The translations under genes were made by a program, and so were the position numbers. Shown here piece after piece: positions 1 through 11,839 of a stretch of DNA of 64,000 nt. The stretch lies in NCBI GenBank assembly GCA_039545355.1, contig BCJJ01000001.1, positions 44,840-108,839 of the forward strand, written 5' to 3'. Positions within the stretch are counted from its first letter, which is position 1. The number at the start of each line of letters is the position of its first letter. The notes below the pieces were generated by a model. The model was given only the letters and a program-made list of their open reading frames with translations. It ran no database searches and was not told where the DNA came from. Source of the stretch: Trichosporon coremiiforme (lineage: Eukaryota; Basidiomycota; Tremellomycetes; Trichosporonales; Trichosporonaceae).

Positions 1-3000
1 ACTCCTGCATATCCGCAGCGTCGGGGGCCTCAGCCGCCAGGTGAGCGATACCGTGAGCTCCTCGGCACCATTGCCTGTACGCGACCGCCAAACTGTTGAG
101 CGCAGACGCCACATCACCCTGTTTGTTAGTTTGGTGATCAACGCATCCGAAACTCACCTCCGCCATCCTGATAGCTGCAAGAGTGCCGTGCGCAAGAGCC
201 ACTCGCTCCGAAATAGCGCAAAGCTCGATCCAGCGCTTGGAGAACGTGCCCGTGTTGGTCGGCTCCGGGATCGACGGGAACAGGTCCTGAGCGTTGGCAT
301 ATGCATCGCGAGCTTCCGCGACCTGGTTCGACATCGCAAGATAACGCGCGTATCGGAGATAGACCTCGAGAAGAGTGGCAGGAGAGATGGTCGCCGAATG
401 CTCGGCGGCCGCAGCACCTTCCTCCTGGCCAGCGTTCTCGGCCACCTCGGCACAGTTGATGGCAGCCGTGAAGACGCTCTGAGCTCGAGAGAACTTTCCG
501 AGTCGTCCGTACTCCGTGCCCAGTCGGGCGGAGGTCATGACGTAGGCTGGTGTAAGCTTCTCCTCGACTGAAACCAGCTTACCTTCTCCCTGGTTCTGAC
601 GCTGCACCGTGCGGAGAGCCCTCAAGGTCTCCAGCTTGGGAAGCACCAGACCCATGATACCAAAGAGTGTGGCGAGAGAGTCTAGCAACTCGCAGAAGCG
701 CTCCATGTTGTCGACCATGAGCGGCGCGGGCTCAGACGTTTTGGGTGCAGCCTTCGCGAGCGCCGCCTTGGTCGACTTCGTTGCGGGGGGCTTGCTCGCG
801 GTCTTGATGGCAGTCGTTCGCGTGCTCCTCACAGTCGCCCGAGTACCGCGCGTGCCACTGACAATGCGCTTACCTGCGACAGCTGGCTTGTCGGCGACCT
901 GCGGAGGGGCGATAAAGTTACGAATAGCCTTGAGTGCCGCACCTCCCAGTTGCGCCACAGCCGCCACACTGTGGTGGGTAGCATGGTAGGCATCGAGTGC
1001 CCGTAGCACCAAAGCGCAGGCATGGTACTCCGAGCTGTACTTCTCCAAGCCTGAATCGTTCCCGAACACAGTCTGCGAAGCGAGGTGCTCGATCTCCTCG
1101 GCAAGGGGGTTGAAGCGGCTCGACTGATACCCGGTGGCGGCGATGGTGGCCATCAAACGAAGAATAACCCTCATGCGGCGCATGGGATAGTCAGCATCGG
1201 CGTAAGTCGCCAACAGTCGGTCAGCAAGCTCGGAGATGAGGACCTGAACATGCGGCTTGAAGCGGGCGTGCTCCAGTGCACCCATGACACGCTCGCCAAT
1301 CGCGCCTCGGACAGCGGTCGAGACGTCTGCCTCGTCCATCGCGCTCCAAAGGACGGAAGCGAAGCCAGCGGTCTCAGGGTCGTTGGTGATGAAAGTCGTG
1401 CAGCGCTTCAGGAGCGAGATCCAGTCCGAAATGCTGGCGAAGATCTTGCACGGGCTCACGAAGGCGTTCTCCTTCTCGATGTGGTGAATGGTGGTGTCGT
1501 CCAGGGTGAGCAGGGCTTGAGCGAAGGCCGCCATTGCGGCCGGCTTGTCCTTCTCCTGGTAACAGAAAGCGAGAAGCTCTAGTCGCCTCATCATCGATCC
1601 GTGGATGGCCTTCCAGTGAGTCGACTCCAAGACGGCAGCATCGTCGGGAGGCGACGCCAGGAGCTCCGACGACCAGTCCACACTACGCTTGATCAGTCCA
1701 AGAGATCCGTTGGCCTTGGCGTGAGTAAGGCGCACGGCGGTAGCGTGAGCCGTCTGCGACAGGCACACCACAAACTGGACAAAGGCTCCAGCGCTGAGGT
1801 TGGACTTGTTGGCGATTACGAGAGCGTAATCGCGGTCAAGCAGAGACGTGAGCTCAGTTGTTCCCAAGGACGAGGCAATCTTCAAGGTCGAGTCCACGAG
1901 TCCCGGGAGACAGTCGCGGCTGATGGCGGATAGTCGGTCGTCGGTAACGTCTCGAAGAAGGCTCTCGATAAAAGTCACTTCGGAGGATAACCATTTTCGC
2001 ACAACGTCGGATAGCTTGGGACGGTCCAGAAGCTTCACAAGCACTCGTCGTAACCGCTCTAGTCCTCGGAGGCAGGCTGAAGTGACGCTTGCCCCCTCGC
2101 TTCTCATGCTACAGAGAGCAGACAGAAGCTTATCGAGATCAACGCCGGCCAGAGCATCAGTCAATACGCTGCCAGATGCCGAGGCATCGCTAGCCAGAGC
2201 TTCGACCTGGACATGAACCTTGGCTAGCGTCGCAGACAGTTGCGAAGCGGTAGCGGAGGCGTTGCTGATCTTGGACACGCTGGACACGGAGCCGGCAGAC
2301 ACCGCGCTCGATGCGCTAGTGGAGAGCGGCGTAGCTGTGCCCGACCGGACGGAGGCGGACGCCTTGTCACCTGAGATCGTTGCGATTGAGGTAACGACGG
2401 CTAAGGCTTCGTCGATAACGGACGAGTCGCCGAGATTGCGGCCAATTCCCACCCAGATGTCCGCCACCGTGCTCCAGCTGCCTCCGAACCAAGCATTCCT
2501 GTTCTCGCCCCTCGCGGCGCAGGTACGCTCGACGACGTCGACGCACTGCGAGATGAAAGTCGCCACGGCCCGCTTGTCATCTGTGCCAGCCAGGTACTTC
2601 TGACACGTTCGTGCGACGTGCGACCATATCGAGTCAAGCGAGTTCTTCTTGGGTGGGTCGTCGGCTGCGCTGGACGATACCATGGTCGCGAACGCAGTGT
2701 AGAACCGGAGGCGAAGCCATGAGGCTGAGATCGGAACCTCCACCGCCGAAATACGACGATATAGTAAGACGGCGAAAGGACCGATGGAGGTGAGCGGCAG
2801 TAAAGGCGCGAGGATCAGGGGATGATTCGGAGCGTCGGAGATCGTCAAAGTGGAGGGAATCGCCTGATATCAGCCAATGCCCCGAAAGGGAACGTACTTC
2901 AGGATCCATGTTAGGGAGCAGGCTGCACCACGCTGCAATCGTAGAATTGCACAGCAGCATTCGGAGCACATCGCTGATTTCGCCCTTGGCGCGAGGGTAA

Positions 3001-3884
3001 GTAGTGATCCCGTTCCAGGTCCATTCATCGTCAACGAACACATGTTCGTAGTCCTTGACCAGGCTGTATCTGAGCTCACCGAGGAGCTCGAGGGCGGTGG
3101 AGTTCTGCAAGCGTCAGCTTCACGTTAACAGGTAATCCCAGCTTACCATGTCCAGTGCGATGCACTTAAACGCCAGGTTGAAGGCTCCTCGCTCGACGGC
3201 CAGGCGCTGGGAACCAGAGCCGTACAGCTCTCGGAGCACCTTCACTCCAGCTCTGCCCTCTCGTACAGCTTTGGCGACCTTGGGAGTCCACTCGGACTTC
3301 GTTCCTGTCCTGTATCCCACCGCTTGGGCCTTAGACAGCAGCTTGATTGCAGAGTTGCTCGCCGCCTGCGCCGATTGGGCACGCTCCCTGACGCCGACAC
3401 CTGGTTTCGTCCATGGAAGGTCATCGTCTTCAGCTGCTGGAGCGGGCGGCTCCTTGCTGGAAGTTGCCGTGGAGGCTGTCGTTCGGATCGAAGTCGACGT
3501 AGGCGCTCTCGTGGATCTCGAAGTCGCTGTCGATGCCGGCCGTGAGCTGGAGGAAGTGGTGGTCGGGGCAGTTCGGCGAGCTCGCGTGGTTGCCGCTTTC
3601 GTCATGGTCGTTTCAATCTCTCGTGTGGACGCTTTGGCTGTCTTCGTGTCAGCCTTGGCCGTGGCAGTCGACGGCGCCTTCGCAGGCGCCTTGGCCTTGG
3701 CCGCCGACGCCTTGCTAGCCGAAGTGACACGCTTCTTCGGCTGCGGCTCTGGCTCGCTAACCTGGAGCACTCGGTCGAGGGTTGCTGCGAGGTCGTCCTC
3801 GGTGGACGCCGGCGCGGCAACGGTACGCCTCGTCGTCCGTGTCGCCGCCCGTGTCGATGGTGGGGCCGCTACTCGAGCCGGCAT
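1..3884 (-). CDS. ESP1: Separase (ESP1/Cut1-like), N-terminal part, truncated by window edge
   Basis: Separase is the cysteine protease that cleaves cohesin at anaphase onset. Here at least 1,269 residues are visible; the frame is still open at base 1, so the C-terminal caspase-like domain lies outside the window. I read three exons: 3884-3147, 3104-2898 and 2863-1, separated by introns of 42 and 34 nt (GTAAGC..TTGCAG and GTACGT..ATCAG). The first ~130 residues are basic, Ala/Thr/Ser/Arg/Lys-rich and disordered; the rest is an alpha-helical, TPR-like array (for example LRYARYLAMSNQVAEARDAY) as in the superhelical N-terminus of fungal separases. A segment reading LFGIMGLVLPKLETLRALR resembles the separase helical repeats. 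It is divergently arranged with RPB10, 243 bp apart. The assignment rests on helical pattern and length, not on the catalytic site; another large TPR protein is possible. Confidence 0.7.
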
Positions 3885-4127
3885 TGTCGTCGGCGGTGTA
3901 TGGTGTTGTTGTTGTTTCGATCGTAAACAGCACTCATTTCAGGGACACCCAGAAGTCATTCGCGCTGTCTGTGGCGGATGGGCGGGAGTGTTGCATGGCT
4001 GGCACGTGGCCAATGACGTTTGTAAAATTTCGACCCTTATCAGAGTCGGTCATGAATTCCTGCCCTCTTGAGCTATTGTGAGGTTATCGACCGCTTTCCA
4101 GGTTCCGCAACAACAACACCGGGCACC

Positions 4128-4515
<388 letters not shown>

Positions 4516-4631
4516 ACATCGGGCTCGTATCTGTACAACATGTGACTCTTAGGACTTAGCTGGTTCGCGGGCCCATGGCCTATCCTGCGCCGGTGCTGAC
4601 ACAACTGATTATCCATCATCTACTGAGACAG

Positions 4632-6090
4632 CTAGTATCGTGTAATCACGCCGCCTTCTCCGCCCGCGCACCAAACACCATCCGGAGCGATAGCCCACGT
4701 CTCGATACCGACAGCCTCCCATCCGCCGTACTCCTCCTTCGTGCCGACCGTGATATCGCTGCCGTGGACCTCCAGCCCCAAGCGACATGGAAGACCGCTG
4801 CTCGTGCCGATCAAGACGCTGCTGTCCCGATCATCGAACACTACACTGTAGATCGGGGACTCGTTGCGCATGACGAGCGTGGGAGAGATGTCTTCTATGC
4901 TGCCCTCGGCCGCGCGCAGCGTCTTCAGATGCCGGATGACGATGGTGCCGTTTTGGTGTCCGGTGACGATCGCCTGGAGCTTGGGGGAGTAGTCGATGGA
5001 GATCAGGTTGGAGTACACGTCAGGCTGGACGACGAAAGCGGGCCCAGCGCCAGACTCAGACGCGAGCGAGAAGGCAGTGAGCGATCCATCGGGAGAGACA
5101 GCAAGGATGATCGAGTCACCCTCTGCGCCACCGAGCGCCTTGACGCCCTCCGCGTCATCGACGACGACCATGCCGTCTACGAACTTGCCATCTGGGACGG
5201 TCCATTTCTTTTCCTCAGCGCCCTGTGCCACGTTCCAGAGGCGGACAGTGCTGTCCTTGCTGCCAGAGAGGATCTGCTTGCCAACTCCGACGATGTGCGT
5301 GGAAGTCACTGCGCGCGTGTGGCCCTTCAGAGTTCGGGGGTTGATGCCATCGACGCCGGAGAAGATACGCAGCGACAGGTCAGAGGAAGCAGTCAGTACG
5401 ACCTGTGTAGGAGTTAGTAATCTGTACCTCCGCTCAAACTCACCTCGCCGCTGGGGAACCACTTGACGTTGAGAACGTCGCCGACGTGCCCCTTGAGCTC
5501 CAGCACTTCCTCGGGTTTCTGCGGCGACAAAACAACGCAGTATCCGTCAGGCCCGCCGATCACCATCGTGCCCGTTTTCTCAGCGAAGTCGATGGAGTTG
5601 ATGCTTAGCTCAGGCTGCTGTCAGCTCTCGCGAGAAGTTAAGTAGCTTACGGAAACGTTGCTCTTCTTAGTGTAAGGAGGCTTGATCGTCTGGCGAGGAA
5701 ATCGTACTGGGCGGCTGGCCACGTTCAGTTCCTGGCAGGAGACCAGGAAGTTGGACTGCGGTCAGTTTGGAAAATGGATCTGGAAACATACCTTTGAGAC
5801 GCGCTCGACGTTGACGCCGTTCAAAGACTCCAGGTGGGCACCTTCATCCCCGGACTCGACACGAATCTTTCCATGAACAGAGGGAGACCCGAGTTTGTAC
5901 TGAGATCAGCTCACGTCATCCTGAGAGTAGCTAACCACCGATACCCAGACGTCCTCCTTCGTCACGGTACCCTGCTCGACGTCATCGAAGACAGCGAGCG
6001 CATCATGCTGTCATTAGCTGTGATACAAAGGAGATTTTTTCAGCATACCTGCATGTCCACATAGGCCAACGCCTTCACTTTGTCGACCAT
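4632..6090 (-). CDS. RPN14: WD40 proteasome-assembly chaperone, PAAF1/Rpn14-like
   Basis: Rpn14/PAAF1 binds proteasomal Rpt ATPases and assists assembly of the 19S base. The gene has six exons. It begins MVDKVKALAYVDMQ at 6090; short introns follow (for example one ending just before HDALAVFDDVEQGTV, and others before YKLGSPSVHGK, SNFLVSCQEL and QPELSINSIDF). The last exon, beginning at VVLTASSDLSLRIF, encodes most of the propeller. WD-type repeats are visible: LKGHVGDVLNVKWFPSGE, LKGHTRAVTSTHIVG with SGSKDSTVRLWN, and VTGHQNGTIVIRH. The length (about 430 residues) and the pattern of a ~150-residue N-terminal part before the propeller fit PAAF1/Rpn14. Another WD40 protein is possible. It is divergent from DAD4 with about 170 bp between the starts. 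Confidence 0.72.
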
Positions 6091-6263
6091 GGTGCTGCTT
6101 AGCGCCGCTGGAGAATGTAGTGGATACCTCAGCGTCATCAGCTCGCCTCGAACCTTTCTGGTGGAGGTGGATGCCTTATGTGGGTGGATCGAATATACCA
6201 CAACCTTTGTTTTGACTTGGGCACAGTGACCGTGCTGCTGAGGTCAACAACAGCCAGTCCACC

Positions 6264-6567
6264 ATGGAGAACCCGCACGAGGCCGAGCAGACGCGCCTGC
6301 TGGAGCGCATCATCAAGAACGTCGTGAGTTACACGCTGGGGTCTTCCAAACAGACAGCTGACAGGCAGGACAAGTGCAATGAGGCCGTTCTCGAGATGAA
6401 CAACTGCGTCAAGGTGGGCTTGGCTTCGCCGAATCGCTGAAGCTGACAGTCAGGAGATCCTCGAGTCGTCGCACGCCATGGTCATGTCCGCGCAGCTGTT
6501 CGACAACTACACCGACAGCGCCTCCAACTACATGGAGAACCTCAAGATGATGCCGAAGCCGAAGTAA
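6264..6567 (+). CDS. DAD4: DASH/Dam1 complex subunit Dad4
   Basis: Dad4 is a small coiled-coil subunit of the outer-kinetochore DASH ring that couples chromosomes to microtubules. Three exons, 6264-6323, 6369-6413 and 6454-6567, give 72 residues, the same size as yeast Dad4. The N-terminus MENPHEAEQTRLLERIIKNV is the family signature; the rest is a predicted helix (NEAVLEMNNCVKEIL) ending MMPKPK. Both introns are about 40-45 nt with CTGACAG-type 3' ends. It shares a short divergent promoter with the PAAF1-like gene. Confidence 0.88.
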
Positions 6568-7749
6568 TGCCAACGGCATTGATCGCGAACTGGGTGCCAC
6601 AAGGCAGCCGCTACTTGGTGCGAGCCATGTCATGCCGCGTCAGTATCTCTTGCCCACGCAATACGGCTAGCTCGCTACTTCGATACATGAGCGCGCCTCT
6701 CTTTCCCAACCCCCATCTCGTCTTTTCTGAGTGTATGTTAGGAAAGGTAGCGCATGAGCTCCGCCTGTGAGTTAGGTAGTGTCGACGACATAACTGATCT
6801 CAGCTTGCCAGCGGCTGGGTACGACTGATGGGCTACAATTGTCCATAACATTGCTCCACATTAGATGAACAATGTATTGGGTGCAGGCGTGTGGCCTCAC
6901 CTCAACAATGTCTCAACTTTCTTAACCATTAAGACGACCCGGCTCCGGAGGCACACCGAGCGAGGACTCTTTGCAAACCACCTTACTCTTAGCTTAACAG
7001 CTTCGAGGGCGGCCTAGCGCTACCGAACTCACTCCTACAGCACACGTCCAAGGAAGTGCTGCAACTGATGAGAGCGGCGCCACAGACCCGTATTGGTATC
7101 GGTCCCGGTTACGCATAAAGTGAATCGGGCCTCAGCGCTGCCAAGAACCGCGCTAGCCGCACTCCCGAGACCTATTTCGCCTGGACGTCAAGATCGATTC
7201 TTGCGACCGTAGCCGGGTACCTTTGTTGGAGCTCCATGACACAGCCTCGGCCTATCCGTCAATCAAGTGCATAGTGAGTGATGCTTGTGAAGTGGTCGAC
7301 GAGAGGGCGAGGTAGGTGCCACGCTGCGGTCCGTGGTACCGCCGGTACACACCGTATCGAACCTTGTGGAGGCACAGCCCTGGAGTGGGCTGTTCGGGCT
7401 GGTGCTCGCGTTCTGCGCAGTACGTGGTGACGACGAGGAGACTGCGTAGATAACCTGATAAGGTTGGCTACCGGGTCCGACGCGTTTTTCTGCAAGTGAA
7501 AGTCCGGCCTTGGCTTGGCATTGCGAGTGCATCAACGCTGCAGATACGCGCAGGTGTGGACGTAAGGCAGTGGTACCCTTGAACCTTACCGCCATTTCTG
7601 CTCCGCGCGACGCACGATGTGGCCTACTCATGTGACGAGATGGGGATGCTTGGCCGCAACAGACACACACACAGGAGGTTCTCCGTTTCTGCTGACCAAA
7701 CTACTGATCTCAGCTGACTCGGGCCGACACAACAGCAGCTGCAACGGTG
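6568..7749. other. Intergenic region, no gene seen
   Basis: About 1.2 kb between DAD4 and the secreted PLA2-domain gene. Open frames here are short and lack fungal coding character or splice-supported continuation. It presumably holds the DAD4 3' end and the promoter of the PLA2 gene. Confidence 0.6.
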
Positions 7750-7757
7750 TATAAAAG
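7750..7757 (+). promoter_or_regulatory. TATA box of the secreted PLA2-domain gene
   Basis: TATAAAAG lies 43 bp before the ATG at 7793. Its sequence and spacing suit a strong regulated promoter with a very short 5' leader. This is inference from motif and position only. Confidence 0.5.
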
Positions 7758-7792
7758 ACCGCAGGACAATAAGCATTGTCTCCCCAGATACC

Positions 7793-8648
7793 ATGCTCCT
7801 CAGCACGCTACTACCTTTCGCAACATTGTCCCTCTTGGCCTTGGGCCACGACGCGGGCGCCTTCCCCGGCTCGGGTGCGGGCAGCCGTCGTATCAAAGCC
7901 CTCCAGTATCTGCTCCGGGATCACCAGTACGTGGGCGTCGACGGCATCTGGGTCCAAGAGACATCCGGTGCTGTGCGCTCATTCCAGAGCAAGAGCGGGC
8001 TGGATGCCGACTTTATCCCGGGGCCGCGACGCTCGGCGCTCTCGCTAGTGTCGTGAAGCAAGGCTCCAAGGGCAATGGCGCCAGTGCCGCCCAGGTCGCG
8101 CTCGACGCCGGGCTCGAAGTCGACGGCGACTTCGGGCCTGCTTCGCACTCTGCCACGGTCAACTTCCAACATAAGCAGGGCATTGATGCAGACGACGTCG
8201 TGGGAAGGGTTATGTGGAGCAGGCTCTTTGGCATGGAGGCGGGGCCGGCGGAGGAGGGAAGCAGCCCCCATACCGCGACGATGCGTACGATCTGGTAGGC
8301 ACGAACCGGTGCCAAACAACGTACCATGCCGTCTCGAACGGCATATCTCCGAAGGGCAATGGCTGTTGCCCGAAGAGCTGGACGATCAAGATCAACCCGT
8401 ACAGTTTCGAGCCGTGCTGCAACAAGCATGACTTGTTCTACGGCAATTGCTCCAAGAGCAAGCAGTCCTGCGACGACGCGTGGCTCGAGTGCATGAAGAG
8501 CACTTGTCGAAGCAAGCACCATGTCCCCGCTTGCTACGGCGTCGCGGAGACTATGCACGCGGCCGTCAAGAACTTTGGCGCGAGCTCCTTTCGCCAGGCG
8601 ACCAAGGGCCACTGCAAGTGCGTTCCGTACGACGTTGACATCGCCTGA
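7793..8648 (+). CDS. Secreted protein with two peptidoglycan-binding-like repeats and a group XII-like phospholipase A2 domain; two apparent frame breaks
   Basis: The start at 7793 gives a hydrophobic signal peptide (MLLSTLLPFATLSLLALG) ending near AFPG. It is followed by a repeat resembling PG_binding_1 (IKALQYLL..VGVDGIW..GAVRSFQ), then a second one (VALDAGLEVDGDFGPASHSATVNFQ). The C-terminal third has the PLA2 core: CCNKHDLFYGNC with the His-Asp catalytic pair, then SCDDAWLECMKSTC, ACYGVAETMH and a C-terminal KGHCKC. Cysteine spacing resembles animal group XII PLA2 more than snake-venom or fungal group XIV forms. The three parts lie in three frames: the frame changes near 8020 and again near 8245, each at a C/G homopolymer, and no splice site explains either change. 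These may be sequencing errors or real inactivation. The likely role is extracellular lipid hydrolysis, with the repeats perhaps binding a polymer; function is not proven. Confidence 0.72.
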
Positions 8649-8891
8649 AAGGTAAGGCCTGGTAGCAGTACCATCTTGTAGTAGAGATACAAATCAATCA
8701 TGTGGTCTTGCTCCCACTCCAATGAAGTTTTTGCAAAGCATTCGCACTGTCAACAGGCGGATCAAAGTAAGTGGAGGTGGGTGCGACAAGTGTCAACCCC
8801 ACGGGTACCCAGCGGCAGCCACCATGACCACTTTCGTCAGAAACGCCCTAACCCGTACAGTACATAACACCTCTTGCCCCAACAACGCATC

Positions 8892-9422
8892 ATGAGCGCG
8901 AAGCAGCGAAGTGATCACGGTGGCTCAGAGACGCTCGAGCCGCCGCCTTCGTACGAGGAGTCCACTAGCCCTAACCCTGTAGTCCTGCAGCCGGTACGTC
9001 TCCCCTCGTCCCACGACTGACACCAGGCCCGCATAAACATGAATCGTGCCGGCCCTTCATCCAGCTCAACCAACGACCCTCCCCAAGACCGAACACGGCG
9101 AACAAGTTCATGGACGGGCCTGTTCGTCCCGCTGCTCCTGGTCGCGGGATTGGTCTGCCTGCTCTCAGACGGATATGACGGGCACAATGACAGTGGCCAT
9201 CATGGGTGTTTCTGCGGCGAAGGAGATCATTATCATCACGATCATCACGATTATCACGATCATCATGATCATCTTGTTGGAAGTGGAGTCGGCTGGCTCT
9301 GGTCTGGAGACTGCGGTGACGGTGGACGGGGGGAAACAAACGATGGACGGCGCCGCCGGCGACGGGAAACAGAGGATGAGCGGACGAGTCTCTTGGGTCG
9401 GTCTTCGACAGACCAGTCGTGA
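8892..9422 (+). CDS. Small single-pass membrane protein with His/Asp-rich tail
   Basis: Two exons, 8892-8993 and 9027-9422, joined in phase across a 33-nt intron (GTACGT..CACCAG with CTGAC), give 165 residues. The N-terminus holds EPPPSYEES, a PPxY-type motif that could bind a WW-domain ubiquitin ligase (inference). A hydrophobic segment TGLFVPLLLVAGLVCLL is a likely transmembrane helix. After it comes a run of His and Asp (about 20 residues, from DHYHHDHHDYHD), then a Gly-rich stretch and an Arg-rich tail. The His/Asp run could chelate divalent metal. I do not recognise the family. It follows the PLA2-domain gene by about 240 bp on the same strand. Confidence 0.6.
9225..9273. repeat. Degenerate ATCATCACG microsatellite inside the His/Asp-rich gene
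   Basis: About 50 bp of imperfect ATC/ACG triplet repeats encode the His/Asp run of the small membrane protein. Such a tract is likely to vary in length between strains. Confidence 0.6.
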
Positions 9423-9640
9423 TACCTTGGTACTATACTTTGATCAGACCACTGCGGCTCCATATTAGCTGCACAAACTCTAACGCTTAACCCTGATGCA
9501 TAATTGTAATGAGTCGTTCATCTCCAGCTCTTCGCAGAGCATCGCAGAGAGACTGAGAGGGTATCTATGTTCCAACAACAGCACAACAAGACAGATGGAG
9601 ATTCTTCTACTCTATAGTGGATTTTAATGGGTGGGTTGAC

Positions 9641-11839
9641 TTAGTGGCCGAACTTGTTGTTGTGGAGGCCGACGAGGTCGTTCTTCGGCGAGGGCATGTT
9701 CTGGGGCCCGAGCTTGGGTGAATGGTTCGAGAGGCCGATGAGGGAGTCGCTTCCGTTCATGGGGCCGTTGCAGCCGTTGGCGGCGGGACGGTCGTCGTCG
9801 GCGAGGGCGATGTTGACACCGGCCTGCGAGTTCTTCTTCGCCTTGGCCTTGTCGTTGCGCAGCCTCTCGATGTGCTCGAGGTACTTCTCGTCGACGCCGC
9901 CAGTGACGTACTCGCCGGTGAAGACGGAGCAGTCGAACTGCTTGATGTCGGGGTTGAACTTGGCGCAGGACTCAACGAGGTCCGGCAAGGTCTGGTAGAT
10001 GACGAGGTCGGCGCCGATCGTCTGCGCGACCTCCTCGGGCGTGCGGCCGTACGCGACCAGCTCCTGGGGCGACGGCATGTCGATGCCGTATACGTTCGAG
10101 TAGCGAATAGGGGGCGCGCACGACGCGAAGATGACCTTCTTGGCGCCGACGTCCTTGGCCATCTGAACAATCTCTTTGGACGTCGTGCCACGCACGATCG
10201 AGTCGTCGACGAGGAGAACAGTCTTGTCCGCGAACTCCATCGGCATCGCGTTCAGCTTCCTGCGCACGTTCTTCCTGCGCTGCGTCTGGCCGGGCATGAT
10301 GAAGGTGCGGCCCACGTAGCGGTTCTTGACGAAGCCCTCACGGTAGGGAATGCCGAGGTGCTGCGCGAGCTGCAGCGCCGCGACACGCGACGTATCCGGC
10401 ACCGGAATAACGACGTCGACCTTGATGTTCGCCTTGTCGAGCGCGCGCTTGGCCTCCTCGGCGAGGTACTCTCCCATGGCCATACGGGCACGGTAGACGG
10501 AGATACCGTCGATCGTCGAGTCGGGACGAGCGAAGTAGACGTACTCGAAGATGTCCGGGGCGAAGGGAGCAGGGGCACCGACAATCCTTCGGGTCATGCC
10601 GCCGTCGCGGGTGATGATGACGGCCTCACCGGCATTGATGTCCTCCCACCGGTCGTAGTCGAAGTTGATACCCTGGGCAACGATGGACTCGGAGGCAACG
10701 AGGTAGTCGGTTCCGCCGCGGGCACCGTCACGGGTCGCGAAACCAGCGGGGCGAATACCGTTGGGGTCACGGAAAGCAATCAGACCGAAACCGGCGAGCA
10801 TGCCGACGCACGCGTACGCGCCCTTGCACTGGGCCATGAGATCGCCGATGGCGGTGAAGATGTCCTCCTCATTGATACGGAACTTGCCGGTCTTCTGGAG
10901 GTTGTTTGCGAGAATGTTCAGGAGCAGCTCAGAATCCGAGTCCGTGTTGATGTGACGGTGCGCGTCCGCGTCCAGGAACTGGCGCAGCTCGGGCGTGTTG
11001 ATGAGGTTGCCGTTCTGGGAGGAAGTTAGTAACCGTCTCACTAAGGCTGGATCCGAGATTTGGTATTGATGGCGTTTTACTATGATATTTCGCCGCCATC
11101 TGGTATCGAGAGGGCGGCCAGACCCCTTCTCGTCGTTCGATCGGGGCACGAGCCAGCTCCGGACGACCAGAATACCAAATGCACGCATGCAGAGCACTCA
11201 CGTGAGCGAAGGTGATGCCGTAGGGCGAGTTGACGTAGAACGGCTGCGCCTCGGCGTGCGCGCTGGAGCCAGCGGTGGGGTAACGGACTGGATCGATGTT
11301 AGCGACTTGCCCACTCGACTGCGACTGCTAAGCGCTGCAGCACGTTGACAATTGTCGCTGACGCATGCCGTGAATGCTACTCACCGTGTCCGACACCCAT
11401 GTAGCCCTTCAGGCCAGCGACGGCCTGCGAGTCAAAGACATCACGGACCATGCCGTTGGCCTTGACCTGGTAGAAGCGACCACCAGAACCGCAGGTGACG
11501 ATACCAGCTGCGTCCTGGCCACTAAAGATGTCAGCGGCAAATCACAGGGCGCGGCCGGACCTCCGAGATTCCGGACTTGACTAGACTCACCGGTGCTGGA
11601 GAAGAGAAAGACCCTCAGCGCTACAAACGTTAGTAACTGCAGCGAAAAAGTTTGCTGTATCGACGTTGGGCAGGGGCTGAGAGCCGTCTGCGCATAGACG
11701 TTCGATATCGGGGTGCGGCTCACATTTCCGTACCACACTGGGTGGTCTGGGTCGCGAGAGGGTCGTGGAGAAGAAGACCGAGGATACCACACACTGAGAT
11801 CTGTCAGTTTCCGCCGCCGAGATCACCGGGATGCTCACT
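9641..11839 (-). CDS. ADE4: Amidophosphoribosyltransferase (glutamine PRPP amidotransferase)
   Basis: First committed step of de novo purine synthesis: PRPP + glutamine to 5-phosphoribosylamine. Six exons (11839; 11793-11724; 11620-11591; 11521-11385; 11287-11202; 11014-9641) give 565 residues. The start codon is split: A at 11839, then a 45-nt intron, then TG. This gives MCGILG with Cys2 as the Ntn-hydrolase nucleophile. Visible motifs are [34 protein letters not shown], the synthetase-type segment RDPNGIRP, the PRPP-binding loop [15 protein letters not shown], and [19 protein letters not shown]. The C-terminal ~70 residues are low complexity, rich in Asn, Gly and Pro. It is divergent from VPS54. 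Cytosolic. Confidence 0.96.

Noticed and set aside
9722..11029. 435-codon plus-strand frame antisense to ADE4
   Set aside because: It arises from strong codon bias of ADE4; composition (Val, Asp, Leu, Gly, Arg) is typical of antisense frames.
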